A stretch of 64,000 nucleotides of DNA, taken from contig CANLSH010000001.1 of assembly GCA_947493705.1 (NCBI GenBank), positions 124,001 through 188,000 of the forward strand, read 5' to 3'. Shown in pieces: positions 55,961-64,000 of this stretch. Position 1 is the stretch's first letter, and every line of letters begins with the position of its first letter. The DNA comes from an uncultured Arachnia sp. (lineage in GTDB: Bacteria; Actinomycetota; Actinomycetes; Propionibacteriales; Propionibacteriaceae). The notes beneath the pieces were generated by a model. It ran no database searches. It was not told where the DNA came from and worked only from the letters and a program-made list of their open reading frames with translations. The position numbers and the translations under genes are program-made.

Positions 55961-55961
55961 C

Positions 55962-56567
55962 TCACGCCCCGTCGTCCACGACGATGTTCTCCGAGGAGTC
56001 CAGCTTCTCGTTGACCCTCGCCCCGCGGATGGCCCGGAACGTCCAGAACTTGTTGAGCAGGAAGCTGATGGGGATGGTGCAGGTGATCATGATGAGGTTG
56101 GCCCAGTATTTACGACTGCGGAATCCACTGGATCCATCGAGGATGTCCGTGGGCAGCGCAATGGGTGAGCCCGGGTTCATGAGCGCTGTGAAGATGACCA
56201 AACCGATGGCCAGCGCGACCAGACCAACGGTCAGGAAGGGCCAGTACTCGCGAAACCAGCCTGCTGCGCGGTTCGACTTGAACGTCCACCATCTGTTGAG
56301 CTGGAAGTTGAACACATTGGCGACGAGGAACGCCACCGAGGCCATGACGTGGTACCAGCGGATGTTGAAGGCAGTTCCCGGAATGGGCCACCACACGCCC
56401 TCACCCTCGGGGATGCCTGCGCCGGGCCAGATGTAAGGGAACAACTTCGTCACCGTGATCAGGGCGATGAAGTTGACGAGTACACCGAGGCCACCGACCA
56501 CGCCGAAGCGAAACAGTTGCCAGATGGACGTGCTGTAGCGCGAGTACTTTGACGTCAGCCACTCCAT
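55962..56567 (-). CDS. GtrA-like family membrane protein
   Basis: 201 residues, about four to five membrane helices. GtrA family (PF04138): FRFGVVGGLGVLVNFIALI at the N-terminus, NVFNFQLNRWWTFKSN in the middle, and ISFLLNKFWTFRAI near the C-terminus. Members help export glycosylated lipid or polysaccharide units. It lies between mutM and smc, a position not usual for glycan genes. Confidence 0.8.
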   Translation of the reverse strand: MEWLTSKYSRYSTSIWQLFRFGVVGGLGVLVNFIALITVTKLFPYIWPGAGIPEGEGVWWPIPGTAFNIRWYHVMASVAFLVANVFNFQLNRWWTFKSNRAAGWFREYWPFLTVGLVALAIGLVIFTALMNPGSPIALPTDILDGSSGFRSRKYWANLIMITCTIPISFLLNKFWTFRAIRGARVNEKLDSSENIVVDDGA

Positions 56568-56573
56568 GTCCCC

Positions 56574-57413
56574 TCAGACCACCTTTCTCGGCATACGCTG
56601 GCACTTCGGACACAGGAAACTGCCGCGGTTCGCGAACTGCCGACGCACCATCGGCACACCGCACCGGTGACACGGTAGGCCTTCACGACCGTAGGCGTCC
56701 AAGGAGCGCGAAAAGTATCCGGATTCGCCATTGACATTGACATACAGCGAGTCAAAGGACGTGCCGCCGGCTTCCAGTGCCTCAGCCATGACGGTGCGGG
56801 CCTGGTCCAGCACCTCCACAGCCCGACGCTGAGTCAGTCGCTGCGTCGGATTTTCAAAGTGCAGCCGGGCCCTCCAGAGGGCCTCGTCGGCATAGATGTT
56901 GCCGATACCGGAGACCAGTCGCTGATCGAGCAGTGCACGTTTGACCGTGGTGCGGCGGGCTCGCATCCGTCTCGCCACATCAACGCTGTCATATGCATCA
57001 TCGAATGGGTCCAGGGCGATGTGGGGAACGGGACACTGAGCCCTGTCCGGGAACCACTCCAGGCCGCCGAACATGCGCTGGTCCACGAATCGCAGTTGGC
57101 GGCCATCGTCGAGTGTGAAAAGCACGCGGGTGTTGCGGGCGAATTCGTCAGATGGGTCGTTGATCCTGAACTGTCCGCTCATACCAAGGTGCGCAACGAG
57201 GGCATCGGTGTCCAACACCAACCACAGGTACTTGCCACGTCGACGGATCGCATCGACCGTACGACCCTGCAAAACACCGATCATCCCTTCCGCGCCAGCG
57301 GGATGGGAGCGCACTGGGCGCGGGTGCAGAACATGGACGGTATCGATCCGGCGGCCCGTGAGGTGTCCCGCGAGGCCGCGTCGCACCACCTCCACCTCGG
57401 GTAGTTCAGGCAT
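56574..57413 (-). CDS. mutM: Formamidopyrimidine-DNA glycosylase
   Basis: 279 residues. It removes oxidised purines such as 8-oxoguanine. The catalytic N-terminus MPELPEVEVVRRGL has the proline nucleophile and Glu. Then HLGMSGQFRI, and the zinc finger CHRCGVPMVRRQFANRGSFLCPKCQ at the C-terminus. The ATG at 57413 is fixed by Pro-Glu-Leu-Pro after it. It overlaps the rnc stop by 8 bases. Confidence 0.97.
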   Translation of the reverse strand: MPELPEVEVVRRGLAGHLTGRRIDTVHVLHPRPVRSHPAGAEGMIGVLQGRTVDAIRRRGKYLWLVLDTDALVAHLGMSGQFRINDPSDEFARNTRVLFTLDDGRQLRFVDQRMFGGLEWFPDRAQCPVPHIALDPFDDAYDSVDVARRMRARRTTVKRALLDQRLVSGIGNIYADEALWRARLHFENPTQRLTQRRAVEVLDQARTVMAEALEAGGTSFDSLYVNVNGESGYFSRSLDAYGREGLPCHRCGVPMVRRQFANRGSFLCPKCQRMPRKVV

Positions 57414-58095
57414 CGGCTGGCTCGGCCAGCATCCGGTGCGCGGACGTCGCAGCTTTCTGTTCCGCCGTCTTCTTGCTGGGGGCTGTTCCGGAGGCAACGG
57501 CTGATCCGTTCACCACGACGACAGCGGTGAAGACACGCATGTGGTCAGGGCCGGAACCAGTGATTTCGTATCGTGGTGGGGCCCAGCCCCGCACCGCGCA
57601 CAGCTCCTGCAGCGATGTCTTGAAGTCGGTGTAGGAGCCCTCGGCCTCGGAATTGGCGATCCGGGGGATGAAGACGCTCTGCACGAAACGTTCAGAGCCT
57701 TTGCTGCCACCCGAGATATGGATGGCGCCTATGAGCGCTTCGGTGGTGTCAGCAAGGATTGATGTCTTGTTGTCGCCGGCGGTGGCCACCTCACCCCTGC
57801 CCAGCTTGATGTGCTCGGCCAGGCCCAGATCCCTGGCCACCTCAGCCAAGGCGAGTGAACTGACAACAGAGGCGCGTAGTTTCGCCATATGCCCCTCGGC
57901 CATGAGGGGATATGTGCGGAAGATGTGCTCGGTCACCACGATCTGGAGAACAGCGTCCCCGAGAAATTCAAGGCGTTCGTTGCTCGCGACACGCCCGTTC
58001 TCGTAGGCCCAGGAGCGATGCGTGAATGCCAACTCAAAAAGCTGGGCGTCTACGTGGACGCCCAGCTCGTCAAGTTTTTCCACCAGCCTGCTCAC
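57406..58095 (-). CDS. rnc: Ribonuclease III
   Basis: 229 residues. It cuts double-stranded RNA, including ribosomal RNA precursors. The catalytic signature NERLEFLGDAVLQIVVTEHIF lies near the N-terminus, and the dsRNA-binding domain at the C-terminus starts at DFKTSLQELCAVRGWAPPRYE. The GTG at 58095 follows rpmF by 26 bases. The open frame to 58329 overlaps rpmF and is not used. No clear ribosome site, so the start is less sure. Confidence 0.95.
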   Translation of the reverse strand: MSRLVEKLDELGVHVDAQLFELAFTHRSWAYENGRVASNERLEFLGDAVLQIVVTEHIFRTYPLMAEGHMAKLRASVVSSLALAEVARDLGLAEHIKLGRGEVATAGDNKTSILADTTEALIGAIHISGGSKGSERFVQSVFIPRIANSEAEGSYTDFKTSLQELCAVRGWAPPRYEITGSGPDHMRVFTAVVVVNGSAVASGTAPSKKTAEQKAATSAHRMLAEPADA

Positions 58096-58121
58096 CCGCG
58101 GTGCGGGATCCAGACCTGTGA

Positions 58122-58313
58122 TCAGGCCTCGAGGACCTGGCGGCGAGCCGCCTTGGGTCCGTACTGACCACAGCTGGGGCACGCAGTGTGCTGCAGGTGT
58201 GGTTCGCGGCAAGCCGGGTTCACGCAGATGACCGTGGGGACGACAGTCGTCTTCCACTGGGCCCGACGCGACCGGGTGTTGCTGCGCGACATCTTCCGCT
58301 TCGGAACGGCCAC
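58122..58313 (-). CDS. rpmF: 50S ribosomal protein L32
   Basis: 63 residues, start GTG with AGGAGAAG upstream. Zinc-binding type with four cysteines (CVNPAC and CPSC) and the basic N-terminus [19 protein letters not shown]. It lies after the yceD gene and before rnc, the classical order yceD-rpmF-rnc. Confidence 0.96.
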   Translation of the reverse strand: MAVPKRKMSRSNTRSRRAQWKTTVVPTVICVNPACREPHLQHTACPSCGQYGPKAARRQVLEA

Positions 58314-58353
58314 GATCTTCTCCTGTCAAACAAGGACTGTTGGATTCACATCT

Positions 58354-58896
58354 TTATTCTTCGACGTCCAGCTCCACCAGTTTCGACCACCTGGGGTCGA
58401 CATCCGGTTCGTGCTCGTGGTCAGGATCATCGTTCAGGTTGGCCCCGCATTCAGGACACAAGCCAGCGCAATCCTCACGGCACAGGGGCGTGAACGGCAA
58501 ATTCAATACCACAGCTTCACGAAGGGTGGGTTCCAGGTCGATCGACTCGTCATCAACGAGGCGCTCATCCTCTTCCATTTCCCTGCCGGGATGGAAGAAG
58601 AGTTCCTGGAGGTCAAACGATTTCTCGTCCGTGATCTCCGTCAAGCACCGTGCACATTCACCGACCAACGAGACGGTGGCTGTGCCCGATACGAGAACAC
58701 CTTCGACGACGGCCTCCAGACGGAGGTCGAGCTCGACGTCGGAGCCCTCGGGTACTGCAATCACTTGGAGGCCGAGATCGGCGGGGGCGGGGACGCTACG
58801 CTGGACCTCACGCATCGTTCCTGCGCGCCTGCTCAACTCACGTGTATCAAACACATAGGGAGAGTGACGATCAGGATGCCGATTCATGGGAGCCAT
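58354..58896 (-). CDS. yceD: YceD family (DUF177) protein
   Basis: 180 residues. Conserved zinc-ribbon-like pattern CARCLTEI then CREDCAGLCPECG. Members sit before rpmF in most bacteria and affect 23S rRNA accumulation. The ATG at 58896 has GGGGGA about 9 bases upstream. TTG 58905 and ATG 58887 are the alternatives. A typical N-terminal PYVFDTRELSRRAG follows. Confidence 0.88.
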   Translation of the reverse strand: MAPMNRHPDRHSPYVFDTRELSRRAGTMREVQRSVPAPADLGLQVIAVPEGSDVELDLRLEAVVEGVLVSGTATVSLVGECARCLTEITDEKSFDLQELFFHPGREMEEDERLVDDESIDLEPTLREAVVLNLPFTPLCREDCAGLCPECGANLNDDPDHEHEPDVDPRWSKLVELDVEE

Positions 58897-58988
58897 GCCG
58901 GTCAATCCCCCTTCGTACCGCTACATCTCGATCACGTCGTGACCGATCAGGAACTATACCCGCGGCACCGGACGCCACCCAAATCGAC

Positions 58989-59471
58989 TCAGTCGACAGG
59001 TTCGCTGCGCCATGCCTCGATGGCCCGCGCGACAACGTCCGGCACGTAGGGCGTGACGTCACCGCCGAGCTTCATGACCTCACGCAGAATGGTGCTCGAC
59101 AGCGTGACGTGCTCGGCGGCGGCGGGCAGGAGGACGGTCTCCAGGCCGGTGAGCCCCCGGTTCATGTGGGCCATCTGCAGTTCGAAGTCGAAGTCTGCGC
59201 CGAAACGCAGACCCTTGATGACTGCAGTGATGCCGCGCTCACGGCAGAAGTCCACGAGCAGCCCCTCAATGGGGGACACGTCGACGCCGTCCATGCCGTC
59301 GAGTGCCTCACGCACCAGGTCGATGCGCTGGTCCCCGAACAGATACTGCTTCTGGTTGTTGCGGCCCACACCCACCAGAACACTCCCGAAGAGGTCACGG
59401 GCTCGCGTGATGATGTCGATGTGTCCCACCGTGATGGGGTCGAACGAGCCGGGACACAGCACCGTAATCAT
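58989..59471 (-). CDS. coaD: Phosphopantetheine adenylyltransferase
   Basis: 160 residues, family length. It makes dephospho-coenzyme A from phosphopantetheine and ATP. Nucleotidyltransferase motif GSFDPITVGHIDII (T-x-G-H) at the N-terminus and LSSTILREVMKLGGDVTPYVP at the C-terminus. It follows rsmD by 74 bases, the usual rsmD-coaD pair. Confidence 0.97.
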   Translation of the reverse strand: MITVLCPGSFDPITVGHIDIITRARDLFGSVLVGVGRNNQKQYLFGDQRIDLVREALDGMDGVDVSPIEGLLVDFCRERGITAVIKGLRFGADFDFELQMAHMNRGLTGLETVLLPAAAEHVTLSSTILREVMKLGGDVTPYVPDVVARAIEAWRSEPVD

Positions 59472-59545
59472 GCGGTGCTCACGGTGTTGCTCTGCTCATG
59501 GCGTTGCTCCGGTCATGGTTGAGCTCCGGTTCGTGGAGGGGCGGA

Positions 59546-60130
59546 TCATGGTTGGTCTTCGTCGGTGGCTCCGAAGTGAAGTGTGGTCTCACCGTAGCGA
59601 CGATCCCACGTGCGTGTGAAGGCACCGGGCCACTGAGGTGCCGGGGAGCGTCTGGATCGCTCCACCACCACGAGTGCCTGCGGTGCCAGCCCACCCGCCG
59701 CCGCCAACTGAGCGATGAGGTGGTTGACCTCTGTCGCTGGGACGTCGTAGGGCGGGTCGATGAACACCAAGTCGAATGGGCACTCGGGTGCGGCGACGGC
59801 CTGCTGCACCCGCACTGACCGTACGCCGAGGGGCAGTTTGGTGCGGCGCGCGTTGTCCGTGATGGTACGCGCCGTGTGCTGGTCAACGGCCACGACGGTG
59901 GATGCCCCACGGCTCGCCGCTTCCAACGCGAGGCCACCCGTCCCGGCGTAGAGGTCCAGCACCGCAACACCCGCCAGGTGCTGATCAGGGGCGTCATCAA
60001 CCGTGTGGAACCACGCCGCCAGAGAAGAGAACAACGCCTCCTTCACGCGGTCGGAGGTGGGGCGTGTGGCATCACCCTTCGGGGCCGCGATCCTTGCGCC
60101 CCTCGCTGAGCCTGCGATGATCCTGCCCAT
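59546..60130 (-). CDS. rsmD: 16S rRNA (guanine966-N2)-methyltransferase RsmD
   Basis: 194 residues. It methylates G966 of 16S rRNA. N-terminal MGRIIAGSARGARIAAPKG, then TRPTSDRVKEALFSSL, VLDLYAGTGGLALEAASRGA (SAM binding) and the catalytic LVFIDPPYDVP (NPPY-like). ATG 60130 is chosen; the open frame to 60310 is not used. Its start overlaps the downstream end of the broken tehA-like gene by 59 bases, so the tehA gene end is inside rsmD. Confidence 0.95.
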   Translation of the reverse strand: MGRIIAGSARGARIAAPKGDATRPTSDRVKEALFSSLAAWFHTVDDAPDQHLAGVAVLDLYAGTGGLALEAASRGASTVVAVDQHTARTITDNARRTKLPLGVRSVRVQQAVAAPECPFDLVFIDPPYDVPATEVNHLIAQLAAAGGLAPQALVVVERSRRSPAPQWPGAFTRTWDRRYGETTLHFGATDEDQP

Positions 60131-61193
60131 CACTGTCCCCTCCACTTGTGTCGGTGCCTGCGTCTCCGCGGCCCAGCAATGCTCCCACGTGGCTCCAGAC
60201 CATGGCGAGGAAGACGGCCAGCCAGGCGGCCACGGCCACCCAGAGCCAGTGGGAACCGATCCATTCCACGACGGGGAGCCGGTCAGCACGCCCCAGGTAG
60301 ATCCCAGCAACCGCCTACATGCCCAACGGGAAGATCATGCTCCAGAGCGTCGGTTCATAGCGCAGGGGCACCTTCCGGATGCCATGTCGCCACACCCCCA
60401 CCGCCACCAGCACCGGAATGAGCCACGTGGCGAAAGCCCCGAACACCACCGAGGCGCCCGCCACCAATCCCCGGGTGGCGTCCACCATGGGAGCCGATTC
60501 CATCTCGACGATGCGAGCACCGGCGACGACGGTAATGGCAACCGCCCCCATCGACACCCAGTACGGCGGATCGAATTCCCTGGGGTCGAGCGGGTACAGC
60601 ATAATCCGCAGCGTCACGATCATGCCCGAGGCGGCGTAGAGGAAGACACCCACCGACCATGAGAAGACCGCGAGGATGGCGAGATTCTCCCGGCCGGTGT
60701 CCACCCATACTTCGAGCGTTGCTGCCGAGACGGCCACGGATTGGCTCGCGACAACCCAGATGAACCAGGTTCCGTTCGCGAGAGCCACCACCGGGCGGTC
60801 GTCCCGGCCAAGAACGGCGCTCCATGGGATGACGTATCCGAGCACGAGCCACACCACCACAGAGATGGTGAGAAGGACGGCGGTCACCCCGAACCAGCCC
60901 TCGGCGGCGGCCCGGGCCCCCACCACGTTGGTTCCGGCGACGAATGTGAAGAAGCCGAACGCACGTTTGGGGGCGCGGAAATCGGACGCCATGGAATGAC
61001 GGAATCTGATGAAACGCCACAGGTTGAGCAGGCACAGCACCGCATACGCGACCAGACTCGCGACGAACAGTATTTGGGACAGGGCGCCGTAGCCCACCAG
61101 CAGCAAACCCAAGGAGATGATGCCGCTGGCCATCACGAGCGCGAAGTAGCCCGGGGTCAGTCCCTCAACCATGGACTCGACTCGCCTCAGCAT
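60072..61193 (-). pseudogene. TehA/SLAC1-type transporter gene broken by one in-frame stop
   Basis: Tellurite-resistance/C4-dicarboxylate (TDT) family membrane protein. Residues 1-292 (61193 to 60315) have about nine helices and family segments such as LTPGYFALVMASGIISLG, ANGTWFIWVVASQS and PLRYEPTLWSMIFPLGM. A TAG at 60315-60317 then ends the frame. The same frame continues for 80 more residues without a stop to 60072, containing AVAGIYLGRADRLPVVEWIGSHWLWVAVAAWLAVFLAMVWSHVG, which fits the family's last helix. The family normally reads PLGMY at this point, so one change (Tyr TAC or TAT to TAG) explains the break. A nonsense mutation or a base error is likely. The shorter 292-residue form may still be made. 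Confidence 0.8.
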
Positions 61194-61205
61194 GTCGTCT
61201 TCACC

Positions 61206-63416
61206 TCACGACTTCTCGAGCCATTCGCCGGCGGCCACGAGCTCCGCCTGGGTCATCAGGTCCTCTAGCAGCGGATCACCTGCGGCCCGATGATCGGCCA
61301 ACACCTCGTCGGCCAGAATCTTCGTGGCACGGATCAGTTCCGCATCCTCGGTCACCCGCAACAGCTTCAGCGACGAGTTGCCGGACTGTGCGGCACCGAG
61401 CACATCGCCCTCCCGGCGCAGTTCCATGTCTCGTTCGGCGAGTTCGAATCCGTCATCGCTGCGCACCAGCGCCCGGATGCGCAGTTGCGCGTTCTCCTGT
61501 CCCTCCCCGGGGGCCGCGAGCAATAGACACAACCCTTCGTGCTCCCCCCGACCGATGCGGCCCCGGAGCTGGTGGAGTTGGGTGATGCCAAATCGATCGG
61601 CGTCCATCACCACCATCACCGAGGCGTTGGGGACGTCGACGCCCACCTCGATCACCGTGGTGGACACCAGAACGTCGAGGCGCCCGGCGGCGAAATCCGT
61701 CATTGCCGCATCCCGCTCTGCCGCGGGTTGTTTGCCGTGTGCCATGCCCAGCCGGAGATCGGACAACGGGCCGGCAGCCAACTGTGGCAGGAGGTCGGTG
61801 ATAGCGGTCATGTCCGAGCCGGTGTCAACGTCTCCTTCGGTCTGTTTCGCGCTGATGGCCGGGCACACGACGAAAGCCTGTCGCCCCTTGGCCACTTCTT
61901 CACGGATGCGTTGCCAAGCGCGCTCCACCCAGTGGGGGTTGTTGGAGGTGTCAACGAATACCGTCTTGACCGGTGCTTGCTTGGCCGGTCTTTCCCGGAG
62001 TTCCGACACCTCGAGATCCCCGAACACTGTCATGGCCACTGAGCGCGGTATGGGGGTGGCCGTCATGACCAGTGTGTGCGGCTGGTGCTCGGCCTTGGCA
62101 CCAAGCGCCGCCCTTTGCTCCACGCCGAAGCGGTGTTGCTCATCGATGACCACCAGTCCGAGGTCGAAGAACTCAACAGGATCAGAAAGCAGGGCATGGG
62201 TGCCAATGACGATGCCGGCCTCCCCACTCACGATCTGGTTCAGGGCCTCCCTCTTCGCCGCCGCAGGCAGGCTGCCGGTCAACAGGGTGACGGCGGTCGC
62301 GCTCTCGTGGGCGCCGAGCCGCTGCCCGTCCCCCAGGTCTCCGAGCAGACCCGTGATAGTGGTGAAGTGCTGCTTGGCAAGGACCTCCGTGGGCGCCAAC
62401 AGTACGGTTTGCCCCCCGGAATCGACGACGGTCAGCATCGCACGCAGAGCCACGATGGTTTTACCAGAGCCCACCTCTCCCTGGAGCAACCGGTGCATGG
62501 GATGGGTCTTCGCGAGCTCGTCGAAGACGGTCTCCCCCACACTCACCTGTCCTTTCGTCAATTCGAAGGGCAACCGCGAGTCGAACTCATCCAGCAGAGC
62601 ACCCACCACGCGTGGGCGTGGCGTGGCCACCAGGTGGGCAAGTGCACGTCGACGCTGCGCCATGGCAAGCTGCATACCGAAGGCTTCATCAAACCGAAGC
62701 CGGTCCCTGCCCCGCTCAGCCTGATCAATGTCAACAGGCTCGTGCACCTCCTTCAGCGCTTGAGCGAACGGAAGCACCCCGGCCATGTCCACCACCCACG
62801 GAGGCAGCGTGTCGCCCATGGAGACAATGGAGGGTAGAAGCATCTCCAGAGTTTCCGCGATGACCCAGGTGGGCAGAGCTCGCGTGGCCGGATACATCCC
62901 CACCATCGTGGAGCGCTGGACCGCCCGTCGCATCGCCGACTTCTGCTTGTCCTTCTCCTTCTTTCCGGTCACCTGTCCCCGTCCGTCGATCATGACGAAG
63001 TCCGGATGGGTCAGCTGCAGGGAGTTGTTGAAGACACCCACCCTGCCGATGAAGATGCCCCGGGAGCCCACCTCCAGCAGGGATTTCCAGTACGTGGCGT
63101 GGTACGGCTTGGGGGCGAAAAGAGTCACGGTCAAATAGCCGGAACCATCCGTCAGCAGCGACTCGACACGCTGCCGGGCACCCTGTCGGATATGCGTGGA
63201 CTGCACCTTGGCGACCACCGCAACCTCGTCCCCCACCTGCAGGGATGCGAAGTCGCTCATCTGGGTACCCGCGAGATAGCGACGGGGAGTGTGGCGAACC
63301 AGATCACCCACGGTGAAGACGCCAAGTTTCGCGAACTGGAGGGCAGTCTTCGCGCCCACTGCGTCGCGTAGTCGGAGGTTCAGTTCACGCTGGATGGGTG
63401 TTCGCCAGGTGGCCAT
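61206..63416 (-). CDS. recG: ATP-dependent DNA helicase RecG
   Basis: 736 residues. It unwinds and regresses stalled replication forks. N-terminal wedge/OB-fold domain (DFASLQVGDEVAVVAKVQSTHIRQG), then the helicase core with Walker A LLQGEVGSGKTIVALRAML, DEQH box (LVVIDEQHRFGVEQR), GMAHGKQ, and motif VI HQLRGRIGRGEHEGLC. The ATG at 63416 is chosen because the family starts there. The frame to 63698 overlaps rpmB. It follows rpmB by 82 bases. Confidence 0.95.
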   Translation of the reverse strand: MATWRTPIQRELNLRLRDAVGAKTALQFAKLGVFTVGDLVRHTPRRYLAGTQMSDFASLQVGDEVAVVAKVQSTHIRQGARQRVESLLTDGSGYLTVTLFAPKPYHATYWKSLLEVGSRGIFIGRVGVFNNSLQLTHPDFVMIDGRGQVTGKKEKDKQKSAMRRAVQRSTMVGMYPATRALPTWVIAETLEMLLPSIVSMGDTLPPWVVDMAGVLPFAQALKEVHEPVDIDQAERGRDRLRFDEAFGMQLAMAQRRRALAHLVATPRPRVVGALLDEFDSRLPFELTKGQVSVGETVFDELAKTHPMHRLLQGEVGSGKTIVALRAMLTVVDSGGQTVLLAPTEVLAKQHFTTITGLLGDLGDGQRLGAHESATAVTLLTGSLPAAAKREALNQIVSGEAGIVIGTHALLSDPVEFFDLGLVVIDEQHRFGVEQRAALGAKAEHQPHTLVMTATPIPRSVAMTVFGDLEVSELRERPAKQAPVKTVFVDTSNNPHWVERAWQRIREEVAKGRQAFVVCPAISAKQTEGDVDTGSDMTAITDLLPQLAAGPLSDLRLGMAHGKQPAAERDAAMTDFAAGRLDVLVSTTVIEVGVDVPNASVMVVMDADRFGITQLHQLRGRIGRGEHEGLCLLLAAPGEGQENAQLRIRALVRSDDGFELAERDMELRREGDVLGAAQSGNSSLKLLRVTEDAELIRATKILADEVLADHRAAGDPLLEDLMTQAELVAAGEWLEKS

Positions 63417-63498
63417 ACCCGGCAGCCTACAAGTGGGGGCAGACACAGGAATGGCCCGTGGTTTCCCACGGACCATCATGTCTTGCCACGTTCTTGTC

Positions 63499-63684
63499 TC
63501 AGCGCGAGACTTTGCCCGCCTTGAGGCAGGAAGTGCACACGTTGAGCCGCTTCGCGGTTCCCGCCACGGTCGCACGAACGCGCTGGATGTTGGGATTCCA
63601 ACGACGATTCGTCTTTTTCTTCGACCAGGGCACGTTGTGACCGAAGCCGGGTCGCTTGGCGCAAACATCACATACGGCGGCCAC
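63499..63684 (-). CDS. rpmB: 50S ribosomal protein L28
   Basis: 61 residues. Zinc-ribbon version with two Cys pairs (AVCDVCAKRPGFGHN and VCTSCLKAGKV). The GTG at 63684 has GAGGAG about 6 bases upstream. The frame to 63792 adds residues without similarity. It precedes recG. The 270 bases upstream hold a probable promoter and no other recognised gene. Confidence 0.95.
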   Translation of the reverse strand: MAAVCDVCAKRPGFGHNVPWSKKKTNRRWNPNIQRVRATVAGTAKRLNVCTSCLKAGKVSR

Positions 63685-63774
63685 TGGGTACTCCTCATTG
63701 CTTGGTTTCGACGCGAACTGCATCAGCTTGTGATCAGATGTCGACCCTCGACTCATGCCGCGGGCAACTGATGA

Positions 63775-63803
63775 AGAATAACGCACCAACACAACTCCAG
63801 CAA
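63775..63803 (-). promoter_or_regulatory. Probable promoter of rpmB
   Basis: On the minus strand TTGCTG and TATTCT are 17 bases apart, a fair match to a housekeeping -35/-10 pair. It lies 91 bases before the rpmB GTG. Other promoters nearby cannot be excluded. Confidence 0.4.
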
Positions 63804-63954
63804 AAGCAGGAGCGCGTGCGAACGATCAGCGGTGCGCGAGACCGTGTGACGAGGACCGACGCGGGGACGAGGAAGCGATGAGACATCACGCCCTGGCAGC
63901 CGCGCGGGGCCGTTCCCGGTTCCGGGTGACCCCGTCGTCAGCAGTGAAGAGCGC

Positions 63955-64000
63955 TCAGGCGGTCTGCCCCTTGTGCGGGCCCTCGCCAATCTCCTCGACC
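63955..64000 (-). CDS. C-terminal end of an unknown gene (partial)
   Basis: The last 14 codons of an open frame reading VEEIGEGPHKGQTA then stop, entering from the window's right edge. Too short to name. If real, its gene lies upstream of rpmB on the same strand, with a 270-base gap between. Confidence 0.35.
   Translation of the reverse strand, partial: VEEIGEGPHKGQTA

Noticed and set aside
60072-60269. Separate small membrane protein gene
   Set aside because: It is in the same frame as the tehA-like gene after a single TAG, has no good ribosome site, and fits as that gene's last helix. Treated as the broken gene's end.

Overview
The window comes from a high-GC (about 60 %, by eye) Gram-positive actinobacterium. 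The evidence is the DUF3046-recA-recX and rimO-pgsA-cinA-clgR gene orders, a DUF2469 gene beside rnhB, many GTG starts, and a full rpsP to smc to recG housekeeping block. RNase Y and a b558-type succinate dehydrogenase would fit a propionibacterial-type lineage, but this is inferred from gene content only. No prophage, insertion sequence, CRISPR array or secondary-metabolite cluster was seen. Almost all genes lie on the minus strand.

Layout. 0-1.7 kb: end of a sugar-binding lipoprotein gene and a FucP-type sugar permease, with a palindrome upstream. 1.8-9.4 kb: dinG-like, hflX, dapF, miaA and miaB, with two small charged-protein genes on the plus strand. 9.4-15.1 kb: aldose epimerase, RNase Y, recX, recA (with a LexA box), DUF3046 and a DeoR regulator. 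15.1-22.8 kb: clgR, pncC, pgsA, rimO, ftsK, thiL and ddl. 22.9-29.8 kb: membrane-lipid genes, a secreted sugar dehydrogenase, an uncharacterised conserved protein, an iron-regulated siderophore reductase and a frameshifted formaldehyde dehydrogenase gene. 29.9-33.1 kb: tRNA-Ala, a phosphatase, rsfS, nadD, a tiny membrane protein and proA. 33.4-39.9 kb: PQ-loop protein, dprA, comM, yraN, an unrecognised coiled-coil membrane protein, DUF2469, rnhB and lepB. 40-46.2 kb: rplS, then sdhCAB sitting inside the usual trmD-rplS neighbourhood, then trmD, rimM, khpA and rpsP. 46.4-49.2 kb: metallopeptidase, SppA and amidohydrolase. 49.4-64 kb: ffh, ftsY, smc, gtrA-like, mutM, rnc, rpmF, yceD, coaD, rsmD, a tehA-like gene broken by one stop codon, recG and rpmB.

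How the genes work together. The window mostly encodes information processing: tRNA modification (miaA, miaB, trmD), ribosome assembly and modification (rimM, rimO, rsmD, rsfS, hflX, rnc), protein targeting (ffh, ftsY, lepB) and recombination and repair (recA, recX, recG, dprA, comM, mutM). Several gene pairs overlap by four bases (ATGA or GTGA), which indicates translational coupling.

The most unusual items are two tandem long palindromes between ftsY and smc, a strong hairpin between khpA and rimM, palindrome-rich DNA at the end of miaB, two single-mutation gene disruptions (fdhA and tehA), the sdhCAB placement, and the unrecognised gene in the rnhB-comM-dprA block. I did not find a clear new multi-gene defence or mobile system.
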